A DNA stretch of 64,000 nt from Calliopsis andreniformis. Taxonomy: Eukaryota > Arthropoda > Insecta > Hymenoptera > Andrenidae. The first letter of the stretch is position 1, and every line of letters starts with the position of its first letter. The stretch lies in NCBI RefSeq assembly GCF_051401765.1, contig NW_027480449.1, positions 2,542,001 through 2,606,000 on the forward strand, read 5' to 3'. This document shows, one piece after another, positions 25,291-37,764 of the stretch. A program made the position numbers and the translations under genes. Under the pieces are notes generated by a model, which was not told where the DNA came from, searched no databases, and was given only the letters and a program-made list of their open reading frames with translations.

Positions 25291-28200
25291 AAGGTTGAGG
25301 ATTGAGGATTGAGGATTGAGGGTTGAGGGTTGAGGATTGAGGATTGACGCTTGAGGATTGAGGGTTGAGGATGGAGGATTGAAGAGAGAGGACTGAGTGT
25401 TGGGGATTGAGTGTTGAGAATAGATGTTTGAGGATTGAGGTTCGTTTATTGAATATTGTGGATTGAGTATTGAACCGTGAGAATTCAGGATATTCTATTG
25501 AGTATTGAGAATTGAGGATAGATCGTTGAGTATTGAGGATTGATGGTTCAGGGTTGAGGATTGAGGGTTGTGGATTGAGGACGAGGACTGAGGGTTGAGT
25601 ATTGATGTTTGAGGTCTGAGGACTGAGGATTGAGGATCGAAGAATGAGGATTGAGGATTGAGGATTGAGGATTGAAGACTGAGTATTGAGGATTGAAGAT
25701 TGAGGTTTGAGGATTGAAGATTGAGTATTGAGGATTGAAGATTGAGGATTGAGGATTGAGGATTGAGGATTGAGGATTGACGATGAGGGCTGAGGGTTGA
25801 GGATTGAGGTTTGAGGACTGAGGACTGAGGATTGAGGATTGAGAATTGAGGATTGAGGATTGACGCTTGAGGATTGAGGGTTGAGGATGGAGGATTGAAG
25901 AGAGAGGACTGAATGTTGGGGACTGAGTGTTGAGAATAGATGTTTGAGGATTGAGGCTTGATTATTGAATATTGTGGATTGAGTATTGTACCGTGAGAAC
26001 TCAGGATATTCTATTCAGTATTGAGAATTGAGGATAGATGGTTGAGTATTGAGAATTGATGGTTGAGGGTTGAGGATTGAGGGTTGTGGATTGAGGACGA
26101 TGACTGAGGATTGAGTATTGATGTTTGAGGTCTGAGGATTGAGGATTGAGAATTGAGGATTAAGGATTGAGGATTGAGGATTGAAGATTGATGATTGGGT
26201 ATTGAGGATTGAAAAATAAGTATTGAGGATTGAGGATTGAGGATTGAGGATTGAGGATTGAAGATTGAGTATTGAGGATTGAAGATTGATGGTTGAGGAT
26301 TGAGGACTGAAGACTGAGGATTTGGGACTAAGGATTGAAGATTGAGGATCGAGGATTGAGGATTGAGGATTGAGGATTGAGGATTGAGGATTGAAGATTG
26401 AGGATTGGGTATTGAGGATCGAAGAATGAGGATTGAGGATTGAGCATGGAGGATTGAATATTTAAGATTGAGTATTGAGGATTGAAGATTGACGATTGAG
26501 GATTGAGCATTGAGGTTTGAAGATTGAGGATTGAGGATCGACGATTGAGGATTGAGGATTGAGGATTGATGATTGAGTATTGAGGGTTGAAGACTGAGTA
26601 TTGAGGATTGAACATTGAGGATTGAGGATTGAGGATTGAGGATTGTCGATGAGGGCTGAGGGTTGAGGAATGTGGTTTGAGGACTGAGGACTGAGGATTG
26701 GTGATTGAGAATTGAGGATTGAGGATTGAGGATAGAAGATTGAGGATTGGGTATTGAGGATTGAAGAATGAGGATTGAGGATTGAGCATTGAGGATTGAG
26801 TATTGAAGATTGAGTATTGAGGATTGAAGATTGACGATTGAGGATTGAGCATTGAGGATTGAAGATTGAGGATTGAGGATTGATTATTGCGGATTGAGTG
26901 TTGAGGATTGATGATTGAGTATTGAGGATTGAAGATTGAGTATTGAGGATTGAAGATTGAGTCTTGAGGATTGAAGAGTGAGGATTGAGGATTGAGGATT
27001 GAGGATTGAGGTTTGAGGATTGAGGATTGAAGATTGAGGATTGATGATTGAGGATTGAGGATTGAGGATTGAGGATTGAGGATTGAGGACTGAGGATTGA
27101 AGATTGAGTATTGAGGATTGAAGACTGAGGATTGAGGAATGAGGACTGAGGATTGAGGATGAGGGCTGAGGGTTGGGGATTGAGGTTTCAGGACTGAGGA
27201 CTGAGGATTGAGGGTTGAGAGTTGAGGATTGAGGATTCAGGATAGAAGATTGAGGATTGGGTATTGAGGATTGAAGTGTGAGGATTGAGGATTGAAGATT
27301 GAGGATTGAGGATTGAAGATTGAGTATTGAGGATTGAAGATTGAGGATTGAGGATCTAGGATTGAGGATTGAGGATTGAGGATTGAGGATTGAAGATTGA
27401 GTATTGAGGATTGAAGATTGAGGACTGGGTATTGAGGATTGAAGGTTGAGGATTAAGGATTAAGGTTTGGGGATTGAGGATCTAGGATTGGAGATTGATT
27501 ATTGAGGATTGAAGATTTAGGATTCAGAATTGAGGTTTGAGGACTGAGGATTGACGATTGAAGATTGAGTATTGAGGATTGAGGATTGAGGATTGAGGAC
27601 TGAGGATTGAGGATTGAGGATTGGGGATGGAGCATTGAGGATTGAAGATTGAGGACTGGGGATTGAGGATTGAAGATTGAGGATTAAGGATTGAGGATTG
27701 GGGATTGAGGATCTAGGATTGGAGATTGATTATTGAGGATTGAGGATTGAGGATTCGGAATTGAGGTTTGAGGACTGAGGACTGACGATAGAAGATTGAG
27801 TATTGAGGATTGAGGATTGAAGATTGAGGATTGGGGACTGAGTGTTGAGGGTTGAGTGATGAGAATTGATGTTTGTGGATAGAGATTTGAAGATTGCAGA
27901 TTGAGCATTTCGTATTGAAAGCTCTGAAGTGAGGATATTCTATTGAGGATTGAGGATCGACAACTTATTGTTGAGCACTGAGTGCTGGAGGTTGAGGATT
28001 CAGCATTGAGGATTCAGGATTGTGGTTTGAGAACTGAGGATTGAGGATTGAGGCTTGAGGATTGAGGATTGAGGATTGAGGATTGAGGATTGAGGATTGA
28101 AGATTGATGATTGGGTAATGAGGATTGAACATTGAGGATTGAGGATTAAGGATTGAGGATTGAGGATTGAGGATTGAGGATTGAAGATTGAATATTGATG

Positions 28201-29354
28201 ATTGAAGATTGAGGATTGAGGATTGAGTGTTGTGGATTGAGGACGTGGACAGAGGGCTGAGTATTGATGTTTGAGGTCTGAGGATTGAGGATTGAGGATT
28301 GAGGATTAAGGATTGAAGATTGATGATTGGGTATTGAGGATTGAGAACTGAGGATTGAGGATTGAGGATTGAAGATTGAGGATTGGGTATTGAGGATTGA
28401 AGAATGAGGATTGAGGATTGCGGATTGAGGATTGAGGATTGAAGATTGAGTATTGAGGATTGAAGGTTGAGGATTGAGGATTGAGGATTGAGGATTGAGT
28501 ATTGAGGATTGAGGTATGAAGATTGAGGATTGAGGATCCAGAATTGAGGATTGAAGATTGTGTATTGAGGATTGAAGATTGAGGATTGAGGATTGAGGAT
28601 TGAGAATTGAGGATTGAAGATTGAGGATTGGGGACTGAGTGTTGAGGGTTGAGTGATGAGAATTGATGTTTGTGGATAGAGATTTGAAGATTGCAGATTG
28701 AGCATTGCGTATTGAAAGCTCTGAAGTGAGGATATTCTATTGAGGATTGAGGATCGACAACTTATTGTTGAGCACTGAGTGCTGGAGGTTGAGGCTTCAG
28801 GATTGAGGATTCAGGATTGTGGTTTGAGGACTGAGGATTGAGGATTGAGGACTGAGGATTGAGGATTGAGGATTGAGGATTGAGGATTGAAGATTGATGA
28901 TTGGGTATTGAGGATTGAACATTGAGGATTGAGGATTGAGGATTGAGGATTGAGGATTGAGGATTGAAGATTGAATATTGATGATTGAAGATTGAGCATT
29001 GAGGATTGAGTGTTGTGGATTGAGAACGAGGACAGAGGGCTGAGTATTGATGTTTGAGGTCTGAGGATTGAGGACTGAGGCCTGAGGATTGAGGATTGAG
29101 AATTGAGGATTGACTATTGTGGATTGAAGATTGAGGATTGAGGATTGAGGGTTGAGGATTGAGGATTGAGGATCGAGGATTGAAGATTGAGGATTGGGGA
29201 CTGAGTGTTGAGGGTTGAGTGTTGAGAATTGATGTTTGTGGATAGAGATTTGAAGATTGCAGATTGAGCATTGCGTATTGAAAGCTCTGAAGTGAGGATA
29301 TTCTATCGAGGATTGAGGATCGACAACTAATTGTTGAGCACTGAGTGCTGGAGG
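24890..29354 (+). repeat. Gamma unit, copy 1 (about 4.47 kb)
   Basis: This is the first of three tandem copies. It aligns with copy 2 at offset 4,465 up to about 25,320, then at 4,151, then at 4,061 from 25,808 on, because copy 2 has two deletions. It aligns with copy 3 at offset 8,526 (25,318 to 33,844; 26,328 to 34,854). It contains two L2 copies (near 25,485 and 26,000, the second with ACCGTGA-GAACTCA) and L1-A copies at 27,922, 28,718 and 29,284. The left edge is approximate because it overlaps alpha copy 3. Confidence 0.8.
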
Positions 29355-32300
29355 TTGAGGCTTCAGGATTGAGGATTCAGGATTGTGGTTTGAGGACTGA
29401 GGATTGAGGATTGAGGATTGAGGATTGAGGATTGAGGACTGAGGATTGAGGATTGAAGATTGATGATTGGGTATTGAGGATTGATCATTGAGGATTGAGG
29501 ATTGAGGATTGAGGATTGAGGATTGAGGATTGAAGATTGAATATTGATGATTGAAGATTGAGGATTGAGGATTGAGTGTTGTGGATTGAGAACGAGGACA
29601 GAGGACTGAGGATTGAAGATTGAGAATTGAGGATTGACTATTGTGGATTGAAGATTGAGGATTGAGGATTGAGGGTTGAGGATTGAGGATTGAGGATCGA
29701 GGATTGAAGATTGAAGATTGAGTGTTGAGGATTGAAGATTGAGTATTGAGGATTGAAGGTTGAGGATTGAGGATTGAGGATTGAGGGTTGAGGGTTGAGG
29801 ATTGAGGATTGAGGATTGAGGATTGAAGACTGAGTATTGAGGATTGAAGATTGAGGTTTGAGGATTGAGGTTTGAGGACTGAGGACTGAGGATTGAGGAT
29901 TGAGAATTGAGGATTGAGGATTGACGCTTGAGGATTGAGGGTTGAGGATGGAGGATTGAAGAGAGAGGACTGAGTGTTGGGGACTGAGTGTTGAGAATAG
30001 ATGTTTGAGGATTGAGGCTTGATTATTGAATATTGTGGATTGAGTATTGTACCGTGAGAACTCAGGATATTCTATTCAGTATTGAGAATTGAGGATAGAT
30101 GGTTGAGTATTGAGAATTGATGGTTGAGGGTTGAGGATTGAGGGTTGTGGATTGAGGACGAGAACTGAGGATTGAGTATTGATGTTTGAGGTCTGAGGAT
30201 TGAGGATTGAGAATTGAGGATTAAGGATTGAGGATTGAGGATTGAAGATTGATGATTGGGTATTGAGGATTGAAAAATAAGTATTGAGGATTGAGGATTC
30301 AGGATTGAGGATTGAGGATTGAAAATTGAGTATTGAGGATTGAAGATTGATGGTTGAGGATTGAGGACTGAAGACTGAGGATTTGGGACTAAGGATTGAA
30401 GATTGAGGATCGAGGATTGAGGATTGAGGATTGAGGATTGAGGATTGAGGATTGAAGATTGAGGATTGTGTATTGAGGATCGAAGAATGAGGATTGAGGA
30501 TAGAGCATGGAGGATTGAATATTTAAGATTGAGTATTGAGGATTGAAGATTGACGATTGAGGATTGAGCATTGAGGTTTGAAGATTGAGGATTGAGGATC
30601 GACGATTGAGGATTGAGGATTGAGGATTGATGATTGAGTATTGAGGGTTGAAGACTGAGTATTGAGGATTGAACATTGAGGATTGAGGATTGAGGATTGA
30701 GGATTGTCGATGAGGGCTGAGGGTTGAGGAATGTGGTTTGAGGACTGAGGACTGAGGATTGGTGATTGAGAATTGAGGATTGAGGATTGAGGATAGAAGA
30801 TTGAGGATTGGGTATTGAGGATTGAAGAATGAGGATTGAGGATTGAGCATTGAGGATTGAGTATTGAAGATTGAGTATTGAGGATTGAAGATTGACGATT
30901 GAGGATTGAGCATTGAGGATTGAAGATTGAGGATTGAGGATTGATTATTGAGGATTGAGTGTTGAGGATTGATGATTGAGTATTGAGGATTGAAGATTGA
31001 GTATTGAGGATTGAAGATTGAGTCTTGAGGATTGAAGAGTGAGGATTGAGGATTGAGGATTGAGGATTGAGGTTTGAGGATTGAGGATTGAAGATTGAGG
31101 ATTGATGATTGAGGATTGAGGATTGAGGATTGAGGATTGAGGATTGAGGACTGAGGATTGAAGATTGAGTATTGAGGATTGAAGACTGAGGATTGAGGAA
31201 TGAGGACTGAGGATTGAGGATGAGGGCTGAGGGTTGGGGATTGAGGTTTCAGGACTGAGGACTGAGGATTGAGGGTTGAGAGTTGAGGATTGAGGATTCA
31301 GGATAGAAGATTGAGGATTGGGTATTGAGGATTGAAGAGTGAGGATTGAGGATTGAAGATTGAGGATTGAGGATTGAAGATTGAGTATTGAGGATTGAAG
31401 ATTGAGGATTGAGGATCTAGGATTGAGGATTGAGGATTGAGGATTGAGGATTGAAGATTGAGTATTGAGGATTGAAGATTGAGGACTGGGTATTGAGGAT
31501 TGAAGGTTGAGGATTAAGGATTAAGGTTTGGGGATTGAGGATCTAGGATTGGAGATTGATTATTGAGGATTGAAGATTTAGGATTCAGAATTGAGGTTTG
31601 AGGACTGAGGATTGACGATTGAAGATTGAGTATTGAGGATTGAGGATTGAGGATTGAGGACTGAGGATTGAGGATTGAGGATTGGGGATGGAGCATTGAG
31701 GATTGAAGATTGAGGACTGGGGATTGAGGATTGAAGATTGAGGATTAAGGATTGAGGATTGGGGATTGAGGATCTAGGATTGGAGATTGATTATTGAGGA
31801 TTGAGGATTGAGGATTCGGAATTGAGGTTTGAGGACTGAGGACTGACGATAGAAGATTGAGTATTGAGGATTGAGGATTGAAGATTGAGGATTGGGGACT
31901 GAGTGTTGAGGGTTGAGTGATGAGAATTGATGTTTGTGGATAGAGATTTGAAGATTGCAGATTGAGCATTTCGTATTGAAAGCTCTGAAGTGAGGATATT
32001 CTATTGAGGATTGAGGATCGACAACTTATTGTTGAGCACTGAGTGCTGGAGGTTGAGGATTCAGCATTGAGGATTCAGGATTGTGGTTTGAGGACTGAGG
32101 ATTGAGGATTGAGGCTTGAGGATTGAGGATTGAGGATTGAGGATTGAGGATTGAGGATTGAAGATTGATGATTGGGTAATGAGGATTGAACATTGAGGAT
32201 TGAGGATTAAGGATTGAGGATTGAGGATTGAGGATTGAGGATTGAAGATTGAATATTGATGATTGAAGATTGAGGATTGAGGATTGAGTGTTGTGGATTG

Positions 32301-33415
32301 AGGACGTGGACAGAGGGCTGAGTATTGATGTTTGAGGTCTGAGGATTGAGGATTGAGGATTGAGGATTGAGGATTGAAGATTGATGATTGGGTATTGAGG
32401 ATTGAGAACTGAGGATTGAGGATTGAGGATTGAAGATTGAGGATTGGGTATTGAGGATTGAAGAATGAGGATTGAGGATTGCGGATTGAGGATTGAGGAT
32501 TGAAGATTGAGTATTGAGGATTGAAGGTTGAGGATTGAGGATTGAGGATTGAGGATTGAGTATTGAGGATTGAGGTATGAAGATTGAGGATTGAGGATCC
32601 AGGATTGAGGATTGAAGATTGTGTATTGAGGATTGAAGATTGAGGATTGAGGATTGAGGACTGAGAATTGAGGATTGAAGATTGAGGATTGGGGACTGAG
32701 TGTTGAGGGTTGAGTGATGAGAATTGATGTTTGTGGATAGAGATTTGAAGATTGCAGATTGAGCATTGCGTATTGAAAGCTCTGAAGTGAGGATATTCTA
32801 TTGAGGATTGAGGATCGACAACTTATTGTTGAGCACTGAGTGCTGGAGGTTGAGGCTTCAGGATTGAGGATTCAGGATTGTGGTTTGAGGACTGAGGATT
32901 GAGGATTGAGGATTGAGGATTGAGGATTGAGGATTGAGGATTGAGGATTGAAGATTGATGATTGGGTATTGAGGATTGAACATTGAGGATTGAGGATTGA
33001 GGATTGAGGATTGAGGATTGAGGATTGAAGATTGAATATTGATGATTGAAGGTTGAGCATTGAGGATTGAGTGTTGTGGATTGAGAACGAGGACAGAGGG
33101 CTGAGTATTGATGTTTGAGGTCTGAGGATTGAGGACTGAGGACTGAGGATTGAGGATTGAGAATTGAGGATTGACTATTGTGGATTGAAGATTGAGGATT
33201 GAGGATTGAGGGTTGAGGATTGAGGATTGAGGATCGAGGATTGAAGATTGAGGATTGGGGACTGAGTGTTGAGGGTTGAGTGTTGAGAATTGATGTTTGT
33301 GGATAGAGATTTGAAGATTGCAGATTGAGCATTGCGTATTGAAAGCTCTGAAGTGAGGATATTCTATCGAGGATTGAGGATCGACAACTAATTGTTGAGC
33401 ACTGAGTGCTGGAGG
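29355..33415 (+). repeat. Gamma unit, copy 2 (about 4.06 kb, two in-register deletions)
   Basis: This is the same order as copy 1 but 404 bases shorter. One L2 copy and its flank are missing after about 29,800 (314 bases), and a second 90-base piece carrying an L3 block is missing near 29,865. Both losses are whole numbers of repeat units. The rest is near-identical to copies 1 and 3. Confidence 0.82.
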
Positions 33416-36400
33416 TTGAGGCTTCAGGATTGAGGATTCAGGATTGTGGTTTGAGGACTGAGGATTGAGGATTGAGGATTGAGGATTGAGGATTGAGGAC
33501 TGAGGATTGAGGATTGAAGATTGATGATTGGGTATTGAGGATTGATCATTGAGGATTGAGGATTGAGGATTGAGGATTGAGGATTGAGGATTGAAGATTG
33601 AATATTGATGATTGAAGATTGAGGATTGAGGATTGAGTGTTGTGGATTGAGAACGAGGACTGAGGACTGAGGATTGAGGATTGAGAATTGAGGATTGACT
33701 ATTGTGGATTGAAGATCGAGGATTGAGGATTGAGGGTTGAGGATTGAGGATTGAGGATCGAGGATTGAAGATTGAAGATTGAGTGTTGAGGATTGAAGAT
33801 TGAGTATTGAGGATTGAAGGTTGAGGATTGAGGATTGAGGATTGAGGGTTGAGGGTTGAGGATTGAGGATTGACGCTTGAGGATTGAGGGTTGAGGATGG
33901 AGGATTGAAGAGAGAGGACTGAGTGTTGGGGATTGAGTGTTGAGAATAGATGTTTGAGGATTGAGGTTCGATTATTGAATATTGTGGATTGAGTATTGAA
34001 CCGTGAGAATTCAGGATATTCTATTGAGTATTGAGAATTGAGGATAGATCGTTGAGTATTGAGGATTGATGGTTCAGGGTTGAGGATTGAGGGTTGTGGA
34101 TTGAGGACGAGGACTGAGGGTTGAGTATTGATGTTTGAGGTCTGAGGACTGAGGATTGAGGATTGAAGAATGAGGATTGAGGATTGAGGATTGAGGATTG
34201 AAGACTGAGTATTGAGGATTGAAGATTGAGGTTTGAGGATTGAAGATTGAGTATTGAGGATTGAAGATTGAGGATTGAGGATTGAGGATTGAGGATTGAG
34301 GATTGACGATGAGGGCTGAGGGTTGAGGATTGAGGTTTGAGGACTGAGGACTGAGGATTGAGGATTGAGAATTGAGGATTGAGGATTGACGCTTGAGGAT
34401 TGAGGGTTGAGGATGGAGGATTGAAGAGAGAGGACTGAGTGTTGGGGACTGAGTGTTGAGAATAGATGTTTGAGGATTGAGGCTTGATTATTGAATATTG
34501 TGGATTGAGTATTGTACCGTGAGAACTCAGGATATTCTATTCAGTATTGAGAATTGCGGATAAATGGTTGAGTATTGAGAATTGATGGTTGAGGGTTGAG
34601 GATTGAGGGTTGTGGATTGAGGACGAGAACTGAGGATTGAGTATTGATGTTTGAGGTCTGAGGATTGAGGATTGAGAATTGAGGATTAGGGATTGAGGAT
34701 TGATGATTGAAGATTGATGATTGGGTATTGAGGATTGAAAAATAAGTATTGAGGATTGAGGATTGAGGATTGAGGATTGAGGATTGAAGATTGAGTATTG
34801 AGGATTGAAGATTGATGGTTGAGGATTGAGGATTGAAGACTGAGGATTTGGGACTAAGGATTGAAGATTGAGGATCGAGGATTGAGGATTGAGGATTGAG
34901 GATTGAGGATTGAGGATTGAAGATTGAGGATTGGGTATTGAGGATCGAAGAATGAGGATTGAGGATTGAGCATGGAGGATTGAATATTTAAGATTGAGTA
35001 TTGAGGATTGAAGATTGACGATTGAGGATTGAGCATTGAGGTTTGAAGATTGAGGATTGAGGATCGACGATTGAGGATTGAGGATTGAGGATTGATGATT
35101 GAGTATTGAGGGTTGAAGACTGAGTATTGAGGATTGAACATTGAGGATTGAGGATTGAGGATTGAGGATTGTCGATGAGGGCTGAGGGTTGAGGAATGTG
35201 GTTTGAGGACTGAGGACTGAGGATTGGTGATTGAGAATTGAGGATTGAGGATTGAGGATAGAAGATTGAGGATTGGGTATTGAGGATTGAAGAATGAGGA
35301 TTGAGGATTGAGCATTGAGGATTGAGTATTGAAGATTGAGTATTGAGGATTGAAGATTGACGATTGAGGATTGAGCATTGAGGATTGAAGATTGAGGATT
35401 GAGGATTGATTATTGAGGATTGAGTGTTGAGGATTGATGATTGAGTATTGAGGATTGAAGATTGAGTATTGAGGATGGAAGATTGAGTCTTGAGGATTGA
35501 AGAGTGAGGATTGAGGATTGAGGATTGAGGATTGAGGTTTGAGGATTGAGGATTGAAGATTGAGGATTGATGATTGAGGATTGAGGATTGAGGATTGATG
35601 ATTGAGGATTGAGGATTGAGGACTGAGGATTGAAGATTGAGTATTGAGGATTGAAGACTGAGGATTGAGGAATGAGGACTGAGGATTGAGGATGAGGGCT
35701 GAGGGTTGGGGATTGAGGTTTCAGGACTGAGGACTGAGGATTGAGGGTTGAGAGTTGAGGATTGAGGATTCAGGATAGAAGATTGAGGATTGGGTATTGA
35801 GGATTGAAGAGTGAGGATTGAGGATTGAAGATTGAGGATTGAGGATTGAAGATTGAGTATTGAGGATTGAAGATTGAGGATTGAGGATCTAGGATTGAGG
35901 ATTGAGGATTGAGGATTGAGGATTGAAGATTGAGTATTGAGGATTGAAGATTGAGTACTGGGTATTGAGGATTGAAGATTGAGGATTAAGGATTAAGGTT
36001 TGGGGATTGAGGATCTAGGATTGGAGATTGATTATTGAGGATTGAAGATTTAGGATTCAGAATTGAGGTTTGAGGACTGAGGATTGACGATTGAAGATTG
36101 AGTATTGAGGATTGAGGATTGAGGATTGAGGACTGAGGATTGAGGATTGAGGATTGGGGATGGAGCATTGAGGATTGAAGATTGAGGACTGGGGATTGAG
36201 GATTGAAGATTGAGGATTAAGGATTGAGGATTGGGGATTGAGGATCTAGGATTGGAGATTGATTATTGAGGATTGAGGATTGAGGATTCGGAATTGAGGT
36301 TTGAGGACTGAGGACTGACGATAGAAGATTGAGTATTGAGGATTGAGGATTGAGGATTGAAGATTGAGGACTGGGGACTGAGTGTTGAGGGTTGAGTGAT

Positions 36401-36630
36401 GAGAATTGATGTTTGTGGATAGAGATTTGAAGATTGCAGATTGAGTATTGCGTATTGAAAGCTCTGAACTGAGGACATTCTATTGAGGATTGAGGATCGA
36501 CAACTTATTGTTGAGGACTGAGTGCTGAAGGTTGAGGATTCAGGATTGAGGATTCAGGATTGTGGTTTGAGGACTGAGGATTGAGGATTGAGGCTTGAGG
36601 ATTGAGGATTGAGGATTGAGGATTGAGGAT
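33416..36630 (+). repeat. Gamma unit, copy 3 (partial, about 3.2 kb)
   Basis: This retains the full-length left part that copy 2 lost (L2 near 34,007). Relative to copy 2 the offset grows from 4,465 to 4,472 and then 4,479, that is, two separate gains of one heptamer. Homology ends near 36,630, after which L1-B-type sequence begins. Confidence 0.78.
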
Positions 36631-37764
36631 TGAGGACTGAGGATTGAGGATTGACGATGAGGGCTGAGGGTTGAGGATTGAGGTTTGAGGACTGAGGACT
36701 GATGATTGAGGATTGAGAATTGAGGATTGACGCTTGAGGATTGAGGGTTGAGGATGGAGGATTGAAGAGAGAGGACTGAGTGTTGGGGATTGTGTGTTGA
36801 GAATAGATGTTTGAGGATTGAGGTTTGATTATTGAGTTTTGTGGATTGAGTATTGAACCATGAGAATTCAGGATATTCTATTGAGTATTGTGAATTGAGG
36901 ATAGATGGATGAGTATTGAGGATTGATGGTTGAGGGTTGAGGATTGAGGGTTGTGGATTGAGGACGAGAACTGAGGGTTCAGTATTGATGTTTGAGGTCT
37001 GAGGATTGAGGATTGAGGATTGAGAATCGAGGATTGAGGATTGAGGATTGAAGATTGAGGATTGGGTATTGAGGATTGAAAAATGAGTATTGAGGATTGA
37101 GGATTGAGGATTGGGCATTGAGGATTGAGGATTGAAGATTGAGTATTGAGGATTGAAGATTGAGGGTTGAGGATTGAGGATTGAAGATTGAGGATTTGGG
37201 ACTAAGGATTGAAAATTGAGGATCGAGGATTGAGGATTGAGGATTGAGGATTGAAGATTGAGGATTGGGTGTTGAGGATTGAAGAATGAGGATTGAGGAT
37301 TGAGCATTGAGGATTGCATATTGAAGATTGAGTATTGAGGATTGAAGGTTGACGATTGAGGATTGAGCATTGAGGGTTGAAGATTGAGGATTGAGGATTG
37401 AGGATAGAGGTTTGAGGATTGAGGTTTGAGGACTGAGGACTGAGGACTGGGGACTGAGTGTTGAGGGTTGAGTGATGAGAATTGATGTTTGTGGATAGAG
37501 ATTTGAAGATTGCAGATTGAGTATTGAGGGTTGAGGATTGAGGATTGAAGATTGAGGATTGAGGATTGAGGATGAGGGCTGAGGGTTGAGGATTGAGGAG
37601 TGAGGATTGAGGATCGAGGATTTAGGATTGAGGATTGAAGATTGAGGATTGAGGATTGAGGATTGAGGATTGAGTGTTGAAGTTTGAGGATTGATGATTG
37701 AGGATTGACGATTGAGGATTGAGGATTGAGGATTGAGGATTAAAGATTGAGGATTGGGATTGAG

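Larger units (their letters stand above)
1..36600. repeat. Domain A of the array (L1-A landmark type)
   Basis: This part is defined by about 32 copies of the L1-A landmark, recognised by AAGCTCT-GAAGTGA or AAGGTCT-GAAGTGA just before GGATATT. Approximate positions of the CTCT/GTCT step are 31, 361 (variant), 1875, 2713, 4257, 4851, 5445, 6619, 8253, 8666, 10123, 11071, 11484, 13083, 14995, 15408, 17520, 18468, 19041, 19989, 20403, 22001, 22414, 23871, 24819, 27922, 28718, 29284, 31982, 32779, 33345 and 36461. L2 copies here mostly carry ACCGTGA before GAATTCA. The right edge is set where the last L1-A copy gives way to sequence with L1-B copies. It is a gradual change of repeat type, not a sharp boundary. 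Confidence 0.8.

Noticed and set aside
27965..28705. Recurrent 246-codon - strand frame starting MLNLQSSN-like, repeated at 32,026
   Set aside because: The conserved end is just the decoded L1 landmark, and the second copy comes with the gamma duplication. Conservation is at DNA level and independent of frame.
36600..36650. Sharp boundary or inserted element between domains A and B
   Set aside because: The sequence across it is ordinary heptamers in register, with no target-site duplication or foreign sequence. The change is only of landmark type.
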